From positions 28,607,402 through 28,671,401 of the forward strand of contig OX424567.1 in assembly GCA_949152475.1 (NCBI GenBank): 64,000 nt of DNA. Reading direction: 5' to 3'. The notes under the pieces were generated by a model. The model saw only the letters and a list, made by a program, of their open reading frames with translations, was not told the DNA's origin and ran no database searches. The stretch comes from Terebella lapidaria (Eukaryota > Annelida > Polychaeta > Terebellida > Terebellidae). Made by a program: the position numbers and the translations under genes. The first letter of the stretch is position 1; each line of letters starts with the position of its first letter. Shown piece by piece: positions 35,641-47,600 of this stretch.

Positions 35641-37770
35641 TAAGGTCAGAACACAAATTGGCTAGTATCTGGCTTATTATCGACTTATGGTTTGGACTTG
35701 TAGGAAATGATGTATGCCAAATATTTTGATGACCCTGAATTTGACCTCATTTTCAAGGTCCGAGCCCAAAGCGGCTTTTATCTCGCTTATTATCAAGTTA
35801 ACAGATTAGGAATCAATTGTGCACATATATGTTGAATATCTCATAACCTTGAATTTGACCTTTGAACTTATTTCCAAGATCAGAACTCTCAATGGCTAAT
35901 ATCTTGCCTAATATCGACTTTATAGCTTAAAATTAAAAATTATGTATACCAAAAATTTTGATGACCTTGAGTTTTACCTTTGACCTCTTTTTCTAGGTCA
36001 GAGCACAAAATGGCTAATATTTCGCTTATCATCGATTTTACAGCTTAGGAATCATTTTCGCACATATAGGAAATGATATATGCTGAATATTCTCATGAAC
36101 TTGACTTTTTTTTTCAAAGTCAGAGCACAAAATAGCTAATATCTCGCTTATTATCGACTCCATGTTTTAGGAATCAATTGTGGACATATAATGAATGATG
36201 TATGCCGAATATTTTGATGACCTTGAATTTGACCTTTGACCTCATTTTTTGGTCAGAGCACAAAATGGCAAATTCGCTTATCGATTTTACAGCTTAGGAA
36301 TCATTTATGCACATATAAGAATTGACAAATGCTGAATATTCTCATGATCTTTTTAGGTTACCAGACCTATGGTCCGATTACCTTTGGCCGTCACATGGCG
36401 TCCATCGTCTGTCTGTCGTCCGTCCATTGTCCGTCCACATTTTTATATTTAAAGTTTCCTGGAATTTTGCACAAAGCTGCCTAAAAATATTTCAAGAGGG
36501 GGTTATCTTTCAGTTTTTTTAATTTTCGCATTTTTCTCAAAATGGCGGCCATTTTTGACGAAAAATGGCCAATTTTGGACTTTGGCGGCCATTTTCTCAA
36601 AAACTGTCAGATCAGTTTTGAGATTTTTGTTTCAAAATATTCCCCTTATGTACCTTTATGCTGTGTATAAGTTTTGTTACCCTTGAATTGCTGATCTCCG
36701 TGTGGCGGCAATTTGGAATTTTTGACAGGTCAGCGAAAAAACATTTTTTTGCCCCAAATCGCGTTACTATCCATTTTGGGTCATTTCTAGGCAAAAAAAT
36801 TTTCGGCACTTTTTTCCTTCAAAGTGGGAGCTGCCAGGACTGTACTCATAGAATGCTTGAAGATGGAGCTTAGATCTTGGCACTTTCAAATAGGCAGTCA
36901 TATATAGCGATTTGGTAGGTGACCTTGAATTTGACCTTTGATGACCTTGAAAGGTCAAAACAGCCATTTGGGGGTTTTAAAAAAGCCCAAATTTGCCTCT
37001 ACAGATGAAATGCATGTAGATGCATGTAGATTTGGCACAGACAGGTTAGGATTGTGTATAAGCCCATAAAAAGTCATGTATAAATGGCACATCTTTCTGT
37101 GACCATGAACTTGACCTTAAAGGACCTTGAAGGGCAAATCTCAAAATCTTAAATTGGCCTCTACAAACGAAATACTTGTTGATAAAGCTTATATGTTTGT
37201 ATGTATGAACATATATGAAGTCATATGCAGCATACCTACAAGAGACCTTGAAATAAACAAAGATGACCTTTTCTGGTAAATCTCAAAATCGTATTTCACC
37301 TACAATGCTTAAAACCAAAACTGTCCGGTAACCTATCTTAGCCCTTGGGCTAATTTTTTCTTTCAAAGTCAGAGCACAAAATGGCTAATATCTCGCCTAT
37401 TATCGACTATGTTTTGGGAATCAAATGTGGACATATAATGAATGATGTATGCCGAATATTTTGATGACCTTGAATTGGATCTTTGACCTCATTTTCAAGG
37501 TCAGAACACAAAATGGCTAATATCTCGCTCATTATTAACTTTGCAATTTAGGATTCATTACAATTTAGCAATCAATCGTGGACATCCAGGAAATGATATA
37601 TGCCAAATATTCTAATGACATAATACACACTTGATATCGAAATTGACCAATGACCTTATTTTCATGCTCAAGGGACAAAAATGATTATATCTAAAATATA
37701 TGGTCTTGGAACCTTCCTTAGTCTCGGGCTATTTTTTTCTCCCACACAACTGATTTATGAAAGACTCGTC
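35641..37770. repeat. Diverged ~134-bp satellite around a nested element
   Basis: Monomers with AAAATGGCTAATATCTCGCT and ATTTTGATGACCTTGAATTT lie at 35641-36350 and 37358-37620. The block between is a separate element. After 37620 the sequence ends in a run-rich stretch (TTTTTTCTCCCACACAAC). No genes. Confidence 0.7.
36353..37357 (+). mobile_element. TAGGTTACCGGAC-ended element, 1.0 kb, nested in satellite
   Basis: Starts TTAGGTTACCAGACCTATGG and ends GTCCGGTAACCTATCTTAGC then CCTTGGGCTAA. A satellite monomer broken at CTCATGATCTTT resumes at TTTCAAAGTCAGAGCAC, giving clean borders. No ORF of note. Confidence 0.7.
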
Positions 37771-38102
37771 ACAAGTAAAAAAAATAAATAAAATGAGCCC
37801 AAGAGCTACGATAGGTTACCGGACAATTTTGGTTTCAAGCATTGCAGGTGGTATGACTTCCACATTTACTAATCAAGGCCATCTTTGTGAATTTCAATGT
37901 CGCAATTATGTATGCTGCATACTGGTATGACTTTCTATATGTTCATAATACAAACATAATCTATGTGTGCAACTATAATGTCTGTAGAGACCAATTTACA
38001 CCTTTCAGGTCAGGCGTGACCGAGATTTAGCAGTCAAGATCGTCAGAGGTCAAATTCGAGCCATCAAAAGATGTGCCAAATATCACTTCTCATACATGTT
38101 AT

Positions 38103-38837
38103 TGTAAAGTTATTGACTACCGTCCGCTCTTCGGGATCCTCGAGGATAGTCCTCTCACCGCGAGTCCTTGCGGACGCGCATCCGCTATTCCGGATCCTTG
38201 CGGCGGCGCCGCTCACTGGAGGTCACTGCGGACACGGTAACTACTTCAGCATTAACGGTAACCAGGTAACAGCCCACCCGACACTCCCAGGCCTACGGAC
38301 ACCGTTCAGAAACTGGTTCATCACCACGGTGTTAACTGGCGTGGCCTGGCGAGCCGCGGTCTGCCTCGGGGACGGAACCCCGTACAGTCCGACATGCTGG
38401 CCAGAGCCTATGTCACACGTCCCGGGAAGGGAGAGAACTGGCGATCCACAGGGCTTACGCCCCCGAGTCAGCAACTTGTCTCTCCCAGCCCAGGCCTCCC
38501 CATGGAAATCGTCCCCAGGGCTCTAGGAGCCCAATACTCGCAACTAGGGAACACAAAGCTCATGGCGAGCCTCGTGTGCGTCCCAGTTACTCTCACTCGG
38601 ACAATCTCCTCGATCGAGTCGCTTCCAGTGTATATATAATACACCACAAGCTGTAGGACGCACGCGAGGTCTAATCGATCCATTGTTATAGTTTACTGGA
38701 GCGTAAATTACAATGCGTCGCCGTGGCAACGCACGCTCGAACGGAGCGTGTCAAAACAAGGCCAAGTACGAAAAGGCCACATAAATGGCATGTATGTATA
38801 CAATCACCTGCCGCGTGCTTAGGGCAAAATCGCCACA
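38103..38837 (-). repeat. 3' LTR of the 12.9-kb gypsy element
   Basis: 735 bp; minus strand starts TGTGGCGATTTTGCCC and ends AACTTTACA. By eye it differs from the other LTR at about 15 positions plus one small indel, roughly 2 percent. LTRs are identical at insertion, so this is a fairly young copy; no substitution rate is assumed. Confidence 0.95.
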
Positions 38838-38840
38838 TTA

Positions 38841-38850
38841 CCCCCTTCTT
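38841..38850 (-). promoter_or_regulatory. Polypurine tract (plus-strand primer)
   Basis: AAGAAGGGGG on the minus strand lies three bases before the 3' LTR, the expected site for priming second-strand synthesis. The identical 10-mer occurs at 44282-44291. Confidence 0.8.
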
Positions 38851-39363
38851 ACAATGTTGGTCCCCAACATGTTCCGCCCGCGCCCAAAACAGCCAAAACC
38901 CGACGAAGGCTTCGCATGGCGGGGTCCGGAAGAAGGCAAGATGGCAACACCCGGAAGTCACGGCGCAAGACTAGGACTTTAAGAGTCCCTTTTGGAAGAA
39001 TGGGGAACTACCCCTGGACTTACGGAGTAAACTATAACGCGCTTTGCAATTTTGAATAAACCCTCATAAACAAGATAAATTTTTAACGGAGGTGGTCCAA
39101 AACCGTGTGATGGCCTTGGAAGGTCATCCGTTATAAAAGGACGGTGTGTCGAGTCTTTGGAATATCTTTAAGGTTAAACTTTAAATTTAGAAATTTTGTA
39201 AAACGACACACCGAGTGATCACAAGTGATAGTACCTCTAAAAAGTGTTGCCGACCGCCCTGCCGGCCAGCTCCTCAGATCCGCAGAACGGGTCTGAGGCA
39301 GGGCGGAGCCGCGGGAGCGACACCGGCACGCCGCCGCACAAGTGCGGCGACGAGGCTAGTACC

Positions 39364-42300
39364 CTAGCCTTCCTCCGTCGTCATCGGCTCCTCATCCGTG
39401 CCGCCTGTCTTGGGGTCTGGCGGCGGTGACGAGTCCCTACGCCGCGGAAGCAGCGGAGCCGGCATGGAGAAAGCCGGCTGCACGGGCGGATGAGGCAGGC
39501 CCGGTGGCGCTTGCAGGGGCTTCTGCGGTGAGCCCTGCAATCCGGGTCCTGACGGAGCCATCACGACGGAGGCCGGTAGAGATGTAGCGCCGAGATCTGC
39601 AAAGGCGCGGAACATCTCTACCGTATCGAGGGTGCGCTGAGGACCGGCCGTACGTTCTCCCCACACCTGGACCAGGTATGGGTAGTTGGACGACTCGGAC
39701 GACTCGGGGTCATCGACGCCCTGGAGTAGGCGAGTACGAGCGGCCTCGGCTTCGTCAAGACGACGCCGTAGCTGCTCATTCTCAGCCTCCAGGTGCTCCA
39801 TCCTAGCGGCCACCTCTGGGTCGGGGGCGGACGCCCCGGACTGCTCGGCAAGAGCGGCGGTCCGACCCTGGTCGAACGCGCGCCGCTCAATGACGGCCGA
39901 CAAAGTCCGGTAGCTCTCTAGGCTCCGCCGGGTGCCTTCCATGAGGCCCTGGTCGTGTGCGAGATCGCATGCGACACGGGAGGCCTCGGCGCGGCACCGG
40001 CTGAACCGATCCAGAGAGCTGTCCATCTCCACCACAAGGTACTCCGCCGCTCGGGTGAGTCGACCACGCTGGGGGTGATCCCAGGGGTGCTCCTCCCGAG
40101 CGCGGACCAACGCGGCCACACCTGCGGACCCCAAGTCACGAATGGCTCGGGGCCCTGGCAGGTTCACCAACGCTGGGTCACCGGGGATCCGGTCCATACC
40201 ATCGCGACGATGGCCGACTGCCTGGCCTACAGACTCGCGAAAAGTCTTTTAGACACTGGCAGTCGTGGGACCGAGCCTCCGGCGCACGTCCGCCGTGGCG
40301 TCGAGGGGATCCAGGTCCAGGGAGGCGGTGCTTTGCCATCCCGCGGACGTCCCCTCAACTACCAACGAGGACGCGGATGCCGACCTCGAGAGAGGTACCG
40401 CACGTCCGCTACTGCTCGCAACCGAGGGAGTCACACGTGGGGTCCTTGGCGGGACCACCGACGTGGTACTCGAGGAGGCGGAGGTGTCTGCCACCACCCG
40501 TCCCTCAGACGGACCCGCGGGTACCGTCACCTCGAGCAAGCCCGGGAAATCCTCCTGAGTCAGCGCACCCGGGGACTGCAGGGGCGTCGTCCCGGCCGGA
40601 GTTTTTCCGGCGGACGAACCCTTCCCCTGAGTCCTTGGCGGGAGGCGCGGCTTGGCCGCGATCTGCGGCATCTCCGACACGACCATTGTCACCCGGTGCC
40701 GTTCTTCCACTGCCTGGGTTGCCGGCGGTTGACGGACAGCCTCTGCTGCTGTCCGGGCGGCTTTCGCCGCCTGGTACTCCGCCGGAGTCTGGCCCATTGA
40801 CGCCGTCAGACGAGCTGTGTAGCTCGAGCCCGCGGACACAATGCCAGACTCTTTCCAGGCATCGTCTATGATGCGCTGTGCAAAGCGCCACGGACCCCAG
40901 TGGAAAAACCGGTTCTTCACCGTTCCTGACGTGGTCATGAACGATGCCACCCTAGGTGGAATGTATCCATAATTGAATACAGGCCCCGCTTCATCACCAA
41001 CGGTGTGAAGTCCCTCACCGTGGTGTGCACCCGCACAGTGAGTGTTCAGGGCCTCCAAACTGGGAAAATATCGCTGCTGAGGTCTACTGGAGTAACACCT
41101 CTTGCAGACGAACATTTTCATCCTGGGGTAGTGGTACCCCGCAACATGTCGACCCCGCAAAGTGGTCGTAGGAAGGATACCTACGATCCCGGTTGAGCGC
41201 TTGGTGCGGGTCCTCATACCCGTCCAGGGATTCCGGACAGAGGAGGCATATTACCCCGTCCTCTGTCTCGGGTGGCAGCCCGACACGCTCCTCGTCCGTG
41301 AGTGGACGAGGCCGTGTAAAAGGCGTGTCGGCCGCCGCACCGGCGTCCGCTGTGCGGCGTGCCTGCGGATCCCTGCCATAACGCGGGAGGAACATGTGTC
41401 CCTGACGGACTCCAGGGAGTTCGGGGCCCATCTCGGCCCGCAGCCTCTGGATAGAGGGCTGCTCCGAGGACGACCGTTTCTTCTTTTTGGCCGCCCCTGA
41501 ACGATTCTCCGACCTGGGTTGTCGGGGCACACTCTTCCCGCGTTGGGGCGCGGTCCTCTGTTGCTGCGCAATGAAGGCCCGCCGTCCCGCTTCCAGTGCG
41601 GCGTCAGACAGGTGGACCCCGTCTTGCTCCGCGCGCTTCCGGAGGAGTTCTAAACGCAGATCTCCTTCCTTCGGCACGGGACGCCCCCGATCCACTGGAC
41701 TGGACCCCACCTCCACAGCTCCGGTAGGTCTCTTATCACCGGAGGAAGAAGAGGAGGAGGTTCCTTTCGGTGCCTGGATAGGCACCCGCTTGCTGGAACA
41801 TCCTGCGCCCTGGCCGGATCCTTCGGAGGCGCCGCCCGCACCAGATCCCGAGGGATTAGGCGCCTTGGCGTCTCCGGGTTTGGCGGAGGACCCTGACTAG
41901 TCGCCCGGCTTAGGCGCCAGCAGCTTAGGTCCTCCGGACTGCGATCCGGTTTTAGGCGGGGGACCGCCGGACTTCTTTTTCCGGTGGGTCCGCTTCTTCT
42001 TCTTTTTCTTCGGAGGTGAGGAGACCGGGTCCGGGTCGGATCCGGTCTCAGATTGCCCGCGGTTGGAGGCCTCCAGCGCTTGCTGGGCTCTCCACTGCTT
42101 CTGGGCAATCTCTCGGGCTCGACGGCGAGTACGCCTAGAGACGGGCAATGTAAACCCGTCATCTTGGTTCTCGGTCTCCTTCGAGCCAGACTCCTGTTCC
42201 TGGGCCGGAGCCTGAGATGCGGCTTCCTCAGCCGCGTCAACCTGCTCCACCCAAGTCCCAGGGGCCTTCTGGTCGTGCGGACCAGACTCCGCAGGTGCGG

Positions 42301-43021
42301 ACACCGAGGAGTTCTCGGCGGAACCGGTGTCCGGACGGCTACGGCCATCCGGACGGGTTTCCGCACGAGTACTCTCATCCGGACCCAGAGACGCAAGCAT
42401 CTCCGAGGGCGGATGCAACTCAATGTCCACACGAGCGAGTCCCGCACCACCGCGGGACGTTGGATACATAATATCCACAGGCAAATTTAGCTCCCGGCCG
42501 TACAACATCGCGTGCGGAGTAACTCCGGTCGAAGAGTGGACCGACGACCTGTACGCCATTAAGACATACGGGAGGTGGTCATCCCAATCATTCGCATGAT
42601 CGTTCACAAAGGCCGCCAGCATATTGAGGACCGATCGATTAAAGCGTTCGACCTGGCCATCAGACTCAATGTCCACACGAGCGAGTCCCGCACCACCGCA
42701 GTCCATCATCTCTTCCATGCGAGGAAAAGACGACGGATTCAAGAGCTGCTCGGCGCCTGGCGTGGCCGAGTCACTCTCTGCGGGGCGGTCCTCTGCGACC
42801 TCGCTCTCGGACTCCGTTCCCGTACCGGAATCAGAGCCGGAGCTGGATTCCGCAGAACCCACATCCTCGCCTTCGGAGACGACCTCGCGGTCATCATCCT
42901 CAGGCCTAGCTAGGGGTCTCGAGTACACACTAGTGCGCTCTAGAGACCCCTCCTCCCTCCCTACATCATCCCACCCGTCACTTGACTCTGACATATCAAG
43001 CGCTCTAATCGCTACAAACAC
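39364..43021 (-). pseudogene. Long accessory ORF downstream of pol: acidic N-terminus, zinc fingers, coiled coil (broken)
   Basis: Four open pieces in transcript order: 43021-41897 (374 codons), an in-frame TAG at 41897-41899, then 37 open codons leading into 41785-41084 in the same frame, a frameshift near 41150, 41217-40249, an in-frame TAA at 40249-40251, then 40197-39364 in the same frame. Together about 1,200 codons. Visible: Ser/Glu/Asp-rich N-terminus, a basic patch (KKKKKKRTHRKKKSGG), CLLC and FVCKRCYSSR with following H..H pairs suggesting two C2H2-like fingers, Pro/Ser-rich linkers, and a heptad segment EHLEAENEQLRRRLDEAEA near 39790. No membrane segment or signal peptide, so it does not look like env. 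Not recognised. An inserted integrase fragment sits at 42459-42665. It may encode more than one protein. Confidence 0.6.
42418..42699 (-). repeat. Integrase fragment captured inside the accessory ORF
   Basis: 42459-42665 is an apparently identical copy of 44692-44899, coding for the integrase segment SDGQVERFNRSVL...LPVDIMYP and including the catalytic Glu. It is flanked by a 36-bp exact direct repeat of the recipient (42418-42453 and 42664-42699). The whole insertion is 246 bp (82 codons), keeps the recipient frame, and is read in its native integrase frame. Confidence 0.9.
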
Positions 43022-44603
43022 TGGGAGTCAGATCCGCAAATCCGTCTCCACAAGTGCCGAGCGCTTGAATGACCAGTAAATGTCGAGTTACATCGATTAT
43101 AGGCATCAAGTGTTGGCAGTTATACTGCACACACATCGTATGACACGTTCCCGTGGAAACGTCTATTCACTGCATCTACCAGATCGACAGACAAAAGAAC
43201 GTTTTACACTATCGCATTCACATACACACATCTCCTCCCGGTGACTCCTATCGTGCCATGTATACGGGTGGCTTATGTACACAAGCCATCCCGGGGGAAC
43301 CCGCTAAAATACTACGGTAATTAACAGCAGTCATTAGCAATAGCTTTCGCACTGGCGATCAATGACGTGAAGTTAATCACCCTCGCAGGTTAAAGATTGT
43401 ATGCAAGGTATCAAAAGCCAAACTACTTGTGGGTGTTACGATTATGTCACCCTATCAGCAGCGATAAATAAAAATTTAACACTGCCCAAGCAGCAATGGA
43501 AATAAATCCACCACCACTTGCATGCTTTTCATAGATCACGGCATACAGCCTTTGATACAATGTACACAATCTCCTAAACCCCTCTTGCGAAAGCAGAAAT
43601 CTCCCGATTTCTTACTCTCTATTGCACCAAGGAAAAGAGATATATCACTAAACTTTCTCATATATTTGATAAATGAGTAAGAATAGCATTTCCACGGGAA
43701 CACGCACACACTTGTGGCTTATAATCCTCCCATAAATAATAAATGAGATGGAAAATAAACAAAATCACTCCCCATAGCCGCTGGCACGCTTACAAGGCGA
43801 TCGGACTATGTTTCGTCAAGACGACGCCGTAGCTGCTCATTCTCAGCCTCCAGGTGCTCCATCCTAGCGGCCACCTCTGGGGCGGGGGCGGACGCCCCGG
43901 ACTGCTCGGCAAGAGCGGCGGTCCGACCCTGGACTATGTTTGCAAAGCGCCCACTAGCATCCCCGACGTACAGCCCGGCCGCGGAGCGGTGCCCGGTCCA
44001 GCCCAGAGCCTCCTCAAACGACTACCGGAGCACGGAGCCAATAGATTAGACGCGGAGCCGGCATGGTCCTTAACCTCAATGGTTAGGGGGCGAACCCTTC
44101 ATACCGGCGCCCAATCTAGAGGCGCCCAAAGATGGTGAAAGCAATAGCCGGCGGACGTCCGGAGCTGCCCGCGGACGGAGTCCAGGCCGGACGCCTACCA
44201 TAGCACGGCGTATTGCCCTTATCCAATGAACATGAAATTGGAATTAAAAGCCACCACAAGTGTTGCGCATGTAATATACGACCCCCTTCTTAGAAGGAGG
44301 CCGGGGTTCCGGTCATTCCGGCCGGACCGCGTATTGTAAGGTACAATCCGGACGAGAATGAGCGTCACCCGCTACCGCGGCTGGTCCGCACACGCGGCTG
44401 GTCCGCACACGCGGACTTAACAACCGCTCCATTATCATAATGGATAGTCGGTTTCCTGCCGTAAGAAACCTTACTTACTATAACCTTAATTATAGTAATG
44501 GCTCACGGGGGATAACTACACCAAAGTGCGTCATCTTAAAGCGTCGCGGACGCCGGACGAGTCACACGGACGAACCGCGGACGTCAGTCCTCACGTGCGG
44601 ACA
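43022..44603. other. Non-coding spacer between pol and the accessory ORF
   Basis: No substantial minus-strand ORF. 43080-43800 is AT-rich, unlike the rest of the element, and may be foreign sequence. An internal copy of the polypurine 10-mer lies at 44282-44291. A captured fragment lies at 43814-43932. In an intact element the integrase C-terminal domain would be expected around here. Confidence 0.6.
43803..43941 (-). repeat. Captured 119-bp fragment of the accessory ORF
   Basis: 43814-43932 copies 39753-39871 (coiled-coil part of the accessory ORF) with one visible mismatch (CTCTGGGGCGGG versus CTCTGGGTCGGG), same orientation. The recipient site GGACTATGTTT is duplicated on both sides (43803-43813, 43931-43941). 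Confidence 0.88.
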
Positions 44604-47600
44604 CTATCCCCGCGTCCAGAGCCAGTTCCCCAAATCCGTGGGAAGGCGCTTCTCCCGTAGCGGACGGGGTACTGCGCCGGTCTCTGCCGCAGTTGGATAC
44701 ATAATATCCACAGGCAAATTTAGCTCCCGGCCGTACAACATCGCGTGCGGAGTAACTCCGGTCGAAGAGTGGACCGACGACCTGTACGCCATTAAGACAT
44801 ACGGGAGGTGGTCATCCCAATCATTCGCATGATCGTTCACAAAGGCCGCCAGCATATTGAGGACCGATCGATTAAAGCGTTCGACCTGGCCATCAGACTG
44901 GGGCCTGTAGGGGGTGGTCCGCACCTTGGTACTGCCTAGCATCTGTGCTAGGTTTCGGAACAGGTTGCTCTCAAATTGCGTGCCCTGATCCGAATGTACC
45001 TGTTTAGGTACCACCCATCTATTTACCAACAACCGAGCTACCTCGTCCGCAGTCTGGCGGCGTAGTGGGTAGGCGTCGGTATACTTGGTAAAATAGTCGG
45101 AAATCACCAGGATGTACCGGAAACCGCGCGGGGTGACCCGGTGGGTATCCAGTATATCCAAAGCTATCCGATCGAACGGCGTCCCGCCTTAACCGTGGTT
45201 AAGGGGTGGCGGCCAGGAGTCGGACCCCCCTTGCGAGCTTGACACCGAGGGCAGGCTGCGCACCACCGTTGCACGTCCAAGCCGCTACCAGGCCAATGAA
45301 AGCGCTGTTGTAGCCTATGGACGGTCCTCCGGATTCCCAAGTGACCGGTCACCCGGAGGTCATGCAACTGGTGGAGTACTTCTTTCCGCAGCTCCGCCGG
45401 AAGCACCAACTGCCATATGGGAGGCAGTGGAGTCGGTGGCTCATAGCGCCGGTATAAGAGGCCATCCCTCAAGGAGAGTCTTTCCCACTGGGATACTAGA
45501 GACAAAGTCTCCTCCCTGTAGGTCTTCCGCTCATCCTTCGAGGGCTTTTGGCCGGCCTCAAGGGCTGTTATTACCGGTGCCAGAGCTCTGTCAGCTCTTT
45601 GCGTCGCAGCTATCTGCGCCGGAGAGTAGCCACCCAAGTAATTAGGCTCCTCATCCGTCGCGTCCGGCTGCGCCGCAGCGGCCATCACCACAGGGGGCAA
45701 GGACCGCACATACTCAGACTCTCCAGAGGACGAGGGTACCCACGAGGAGTACACCGCCGGACTCGAGGAGGACTCGCTGGAGCTGAGCCGCACCTCCGCT
45801 TCGTATGCGGGACGCCCTCGCCGATAACGGAACGTCCAATTCCGAGTCTGAGGACGAATCCGTGGCTTGCTGGAATGGCACCATCCCTGCACAGCCCGGA
45901 TTCTTGCACTTATGACAATGGGACAGGCCGTCCGCGTTGCCGTGCAACTTACCAGCGCGATGCTCTATCTGCATGTCATACTCCTGGAGTTTGACGAGCC
46001 ACCGCGCCACCAAGCCATCGGCCTCACTATAGTTGAGGAGCCATCTCAGCGAACTATGATCAGTCCGCAAGCGGAAATGGCGTCCCAACAAATAGTGCCG
46101 GAAGCGCTTGGTCATCGTAACCACCGCGAGCAACTCGTGATGAGTGGTACAGTAGTTCATTTGAGAGCGGCTCAAGGCCACACTCGCATAAGCTACTACC
46201 CGCTCTTGCCCGTCCACGATCTGCGAGAGGACACCGCCGAGTGCGAAGTTACTCGCGTCAGTGTCCAGGATGAACTCACAGTCCGGACGAGGGTGCCGCA
46301 GCACCGGGGCCGCTACCAAGGCCTGCCGGAGTCCCGAGAAGGCGTCAGCCTGCTCGGCGGACCAAACAAAATCGGCGCCCTTTTCCGTGAGGATAGTAAG
46401 GGGACGCGCGATCTCCGCAAAGCCGCGAATAAACCTGCGGTGGTAGCTCGCGAAGCCCAAGAAGGACCTCACGTCCGCCACGTTACATGGCGGAGGCCAT
46501 TTCTGCACGGCCGCCACCTTTGCGGGGTCTGGTCTCACTCCGGTCTGGTCTCACTCCGGTTACCATGAAGCCCAAGTACAGGATTTCCTGCGCGAATAGC
46601 TCGCACTTACTTGGCTTCAATTTAAGCCCTGCTCCGTGGATGCGATGGAGCACCATCTGGAGGTTGGTGAGGGTTTCCTCGAACGACCGGCCATACACGA
46701 CGACATCGTTGATGTAGACCATACATCGCTTCCAGAGGAACCCTTTAAGTACCATCTCCATGAGGTGCTCGAACGTCGCTGGTGCGTTGCAGAGCCCGAA
46801 CGGCACTACCTTGAATTGGTAGAGCCCGTTCTTGGTAACGAAGGCAGTCTTCGCCCGATCACTCTCCTCCATCTCCACCTGCCAATACCCGGAGGCCAGA
46901 TCCAAAGCACAGAAATAGTGCGACCCGGCCAGGGCATCGAAGGTATCTTCAATGTGCGGGAGAGGATATGAGTCCTTCCGCGTGCATCGTTGAGTTTCCG
47001 ATAGTCAACGCAGAACCTCCACGAGCCGTCCTTCTTCTTCACCATAACCACCGGACTGGCCCAAGGGCTGTCACTGGGTTCGATGATGTCTAAGTCGAGC
47101 ATCTTTTGCACCTCCTGGTCTATGACCTCTTGGTGCACTATTGCTGCCCGACGAAGACGCTGCTTGAGAGGACGCTCGTCCACGAGGTCGATGCGGTCTT
47201 TGGCGACGTCAGTCGCACCATCAGGACCCATGAACACATCCGCATACTGCCGCAGCAGTTTGCGGAGCGCTTGGCGCTGCTCTTCATCCAACCGGTCCTT
47301 CAGAACCCGAGATTCCAAATGGTCCGGCAAGGTGAACGGGTCATCTCCGGTGGCCGCCGCCGCGCACGCAGCATGGCAGACAGGATCGTCGGGGAGGACA
47401 CGACTCGAGGACGCGGGAATAGCAGTAGCTGCTATGCATCCGCGCTTCAGTACAATCGGAACATCCGTAGGATTCACCACGAGGATGGGCATCGCGCGGG
47501 GGTTGGACATGACCAGGGCCCCACCCAGCACGAGCCCAGTTCCCGCGGCGAAACTGCTCACAGGTTGCACTATACACGGTCAACCATCGAGGGGCATGCG

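Noticed and set aside
38241..38683. LTR ORFs (plus and minus, up to 151 codons)
   Set aside because: The same frames occur in both LTRs with changes scattered over codon positions; there is no domain.
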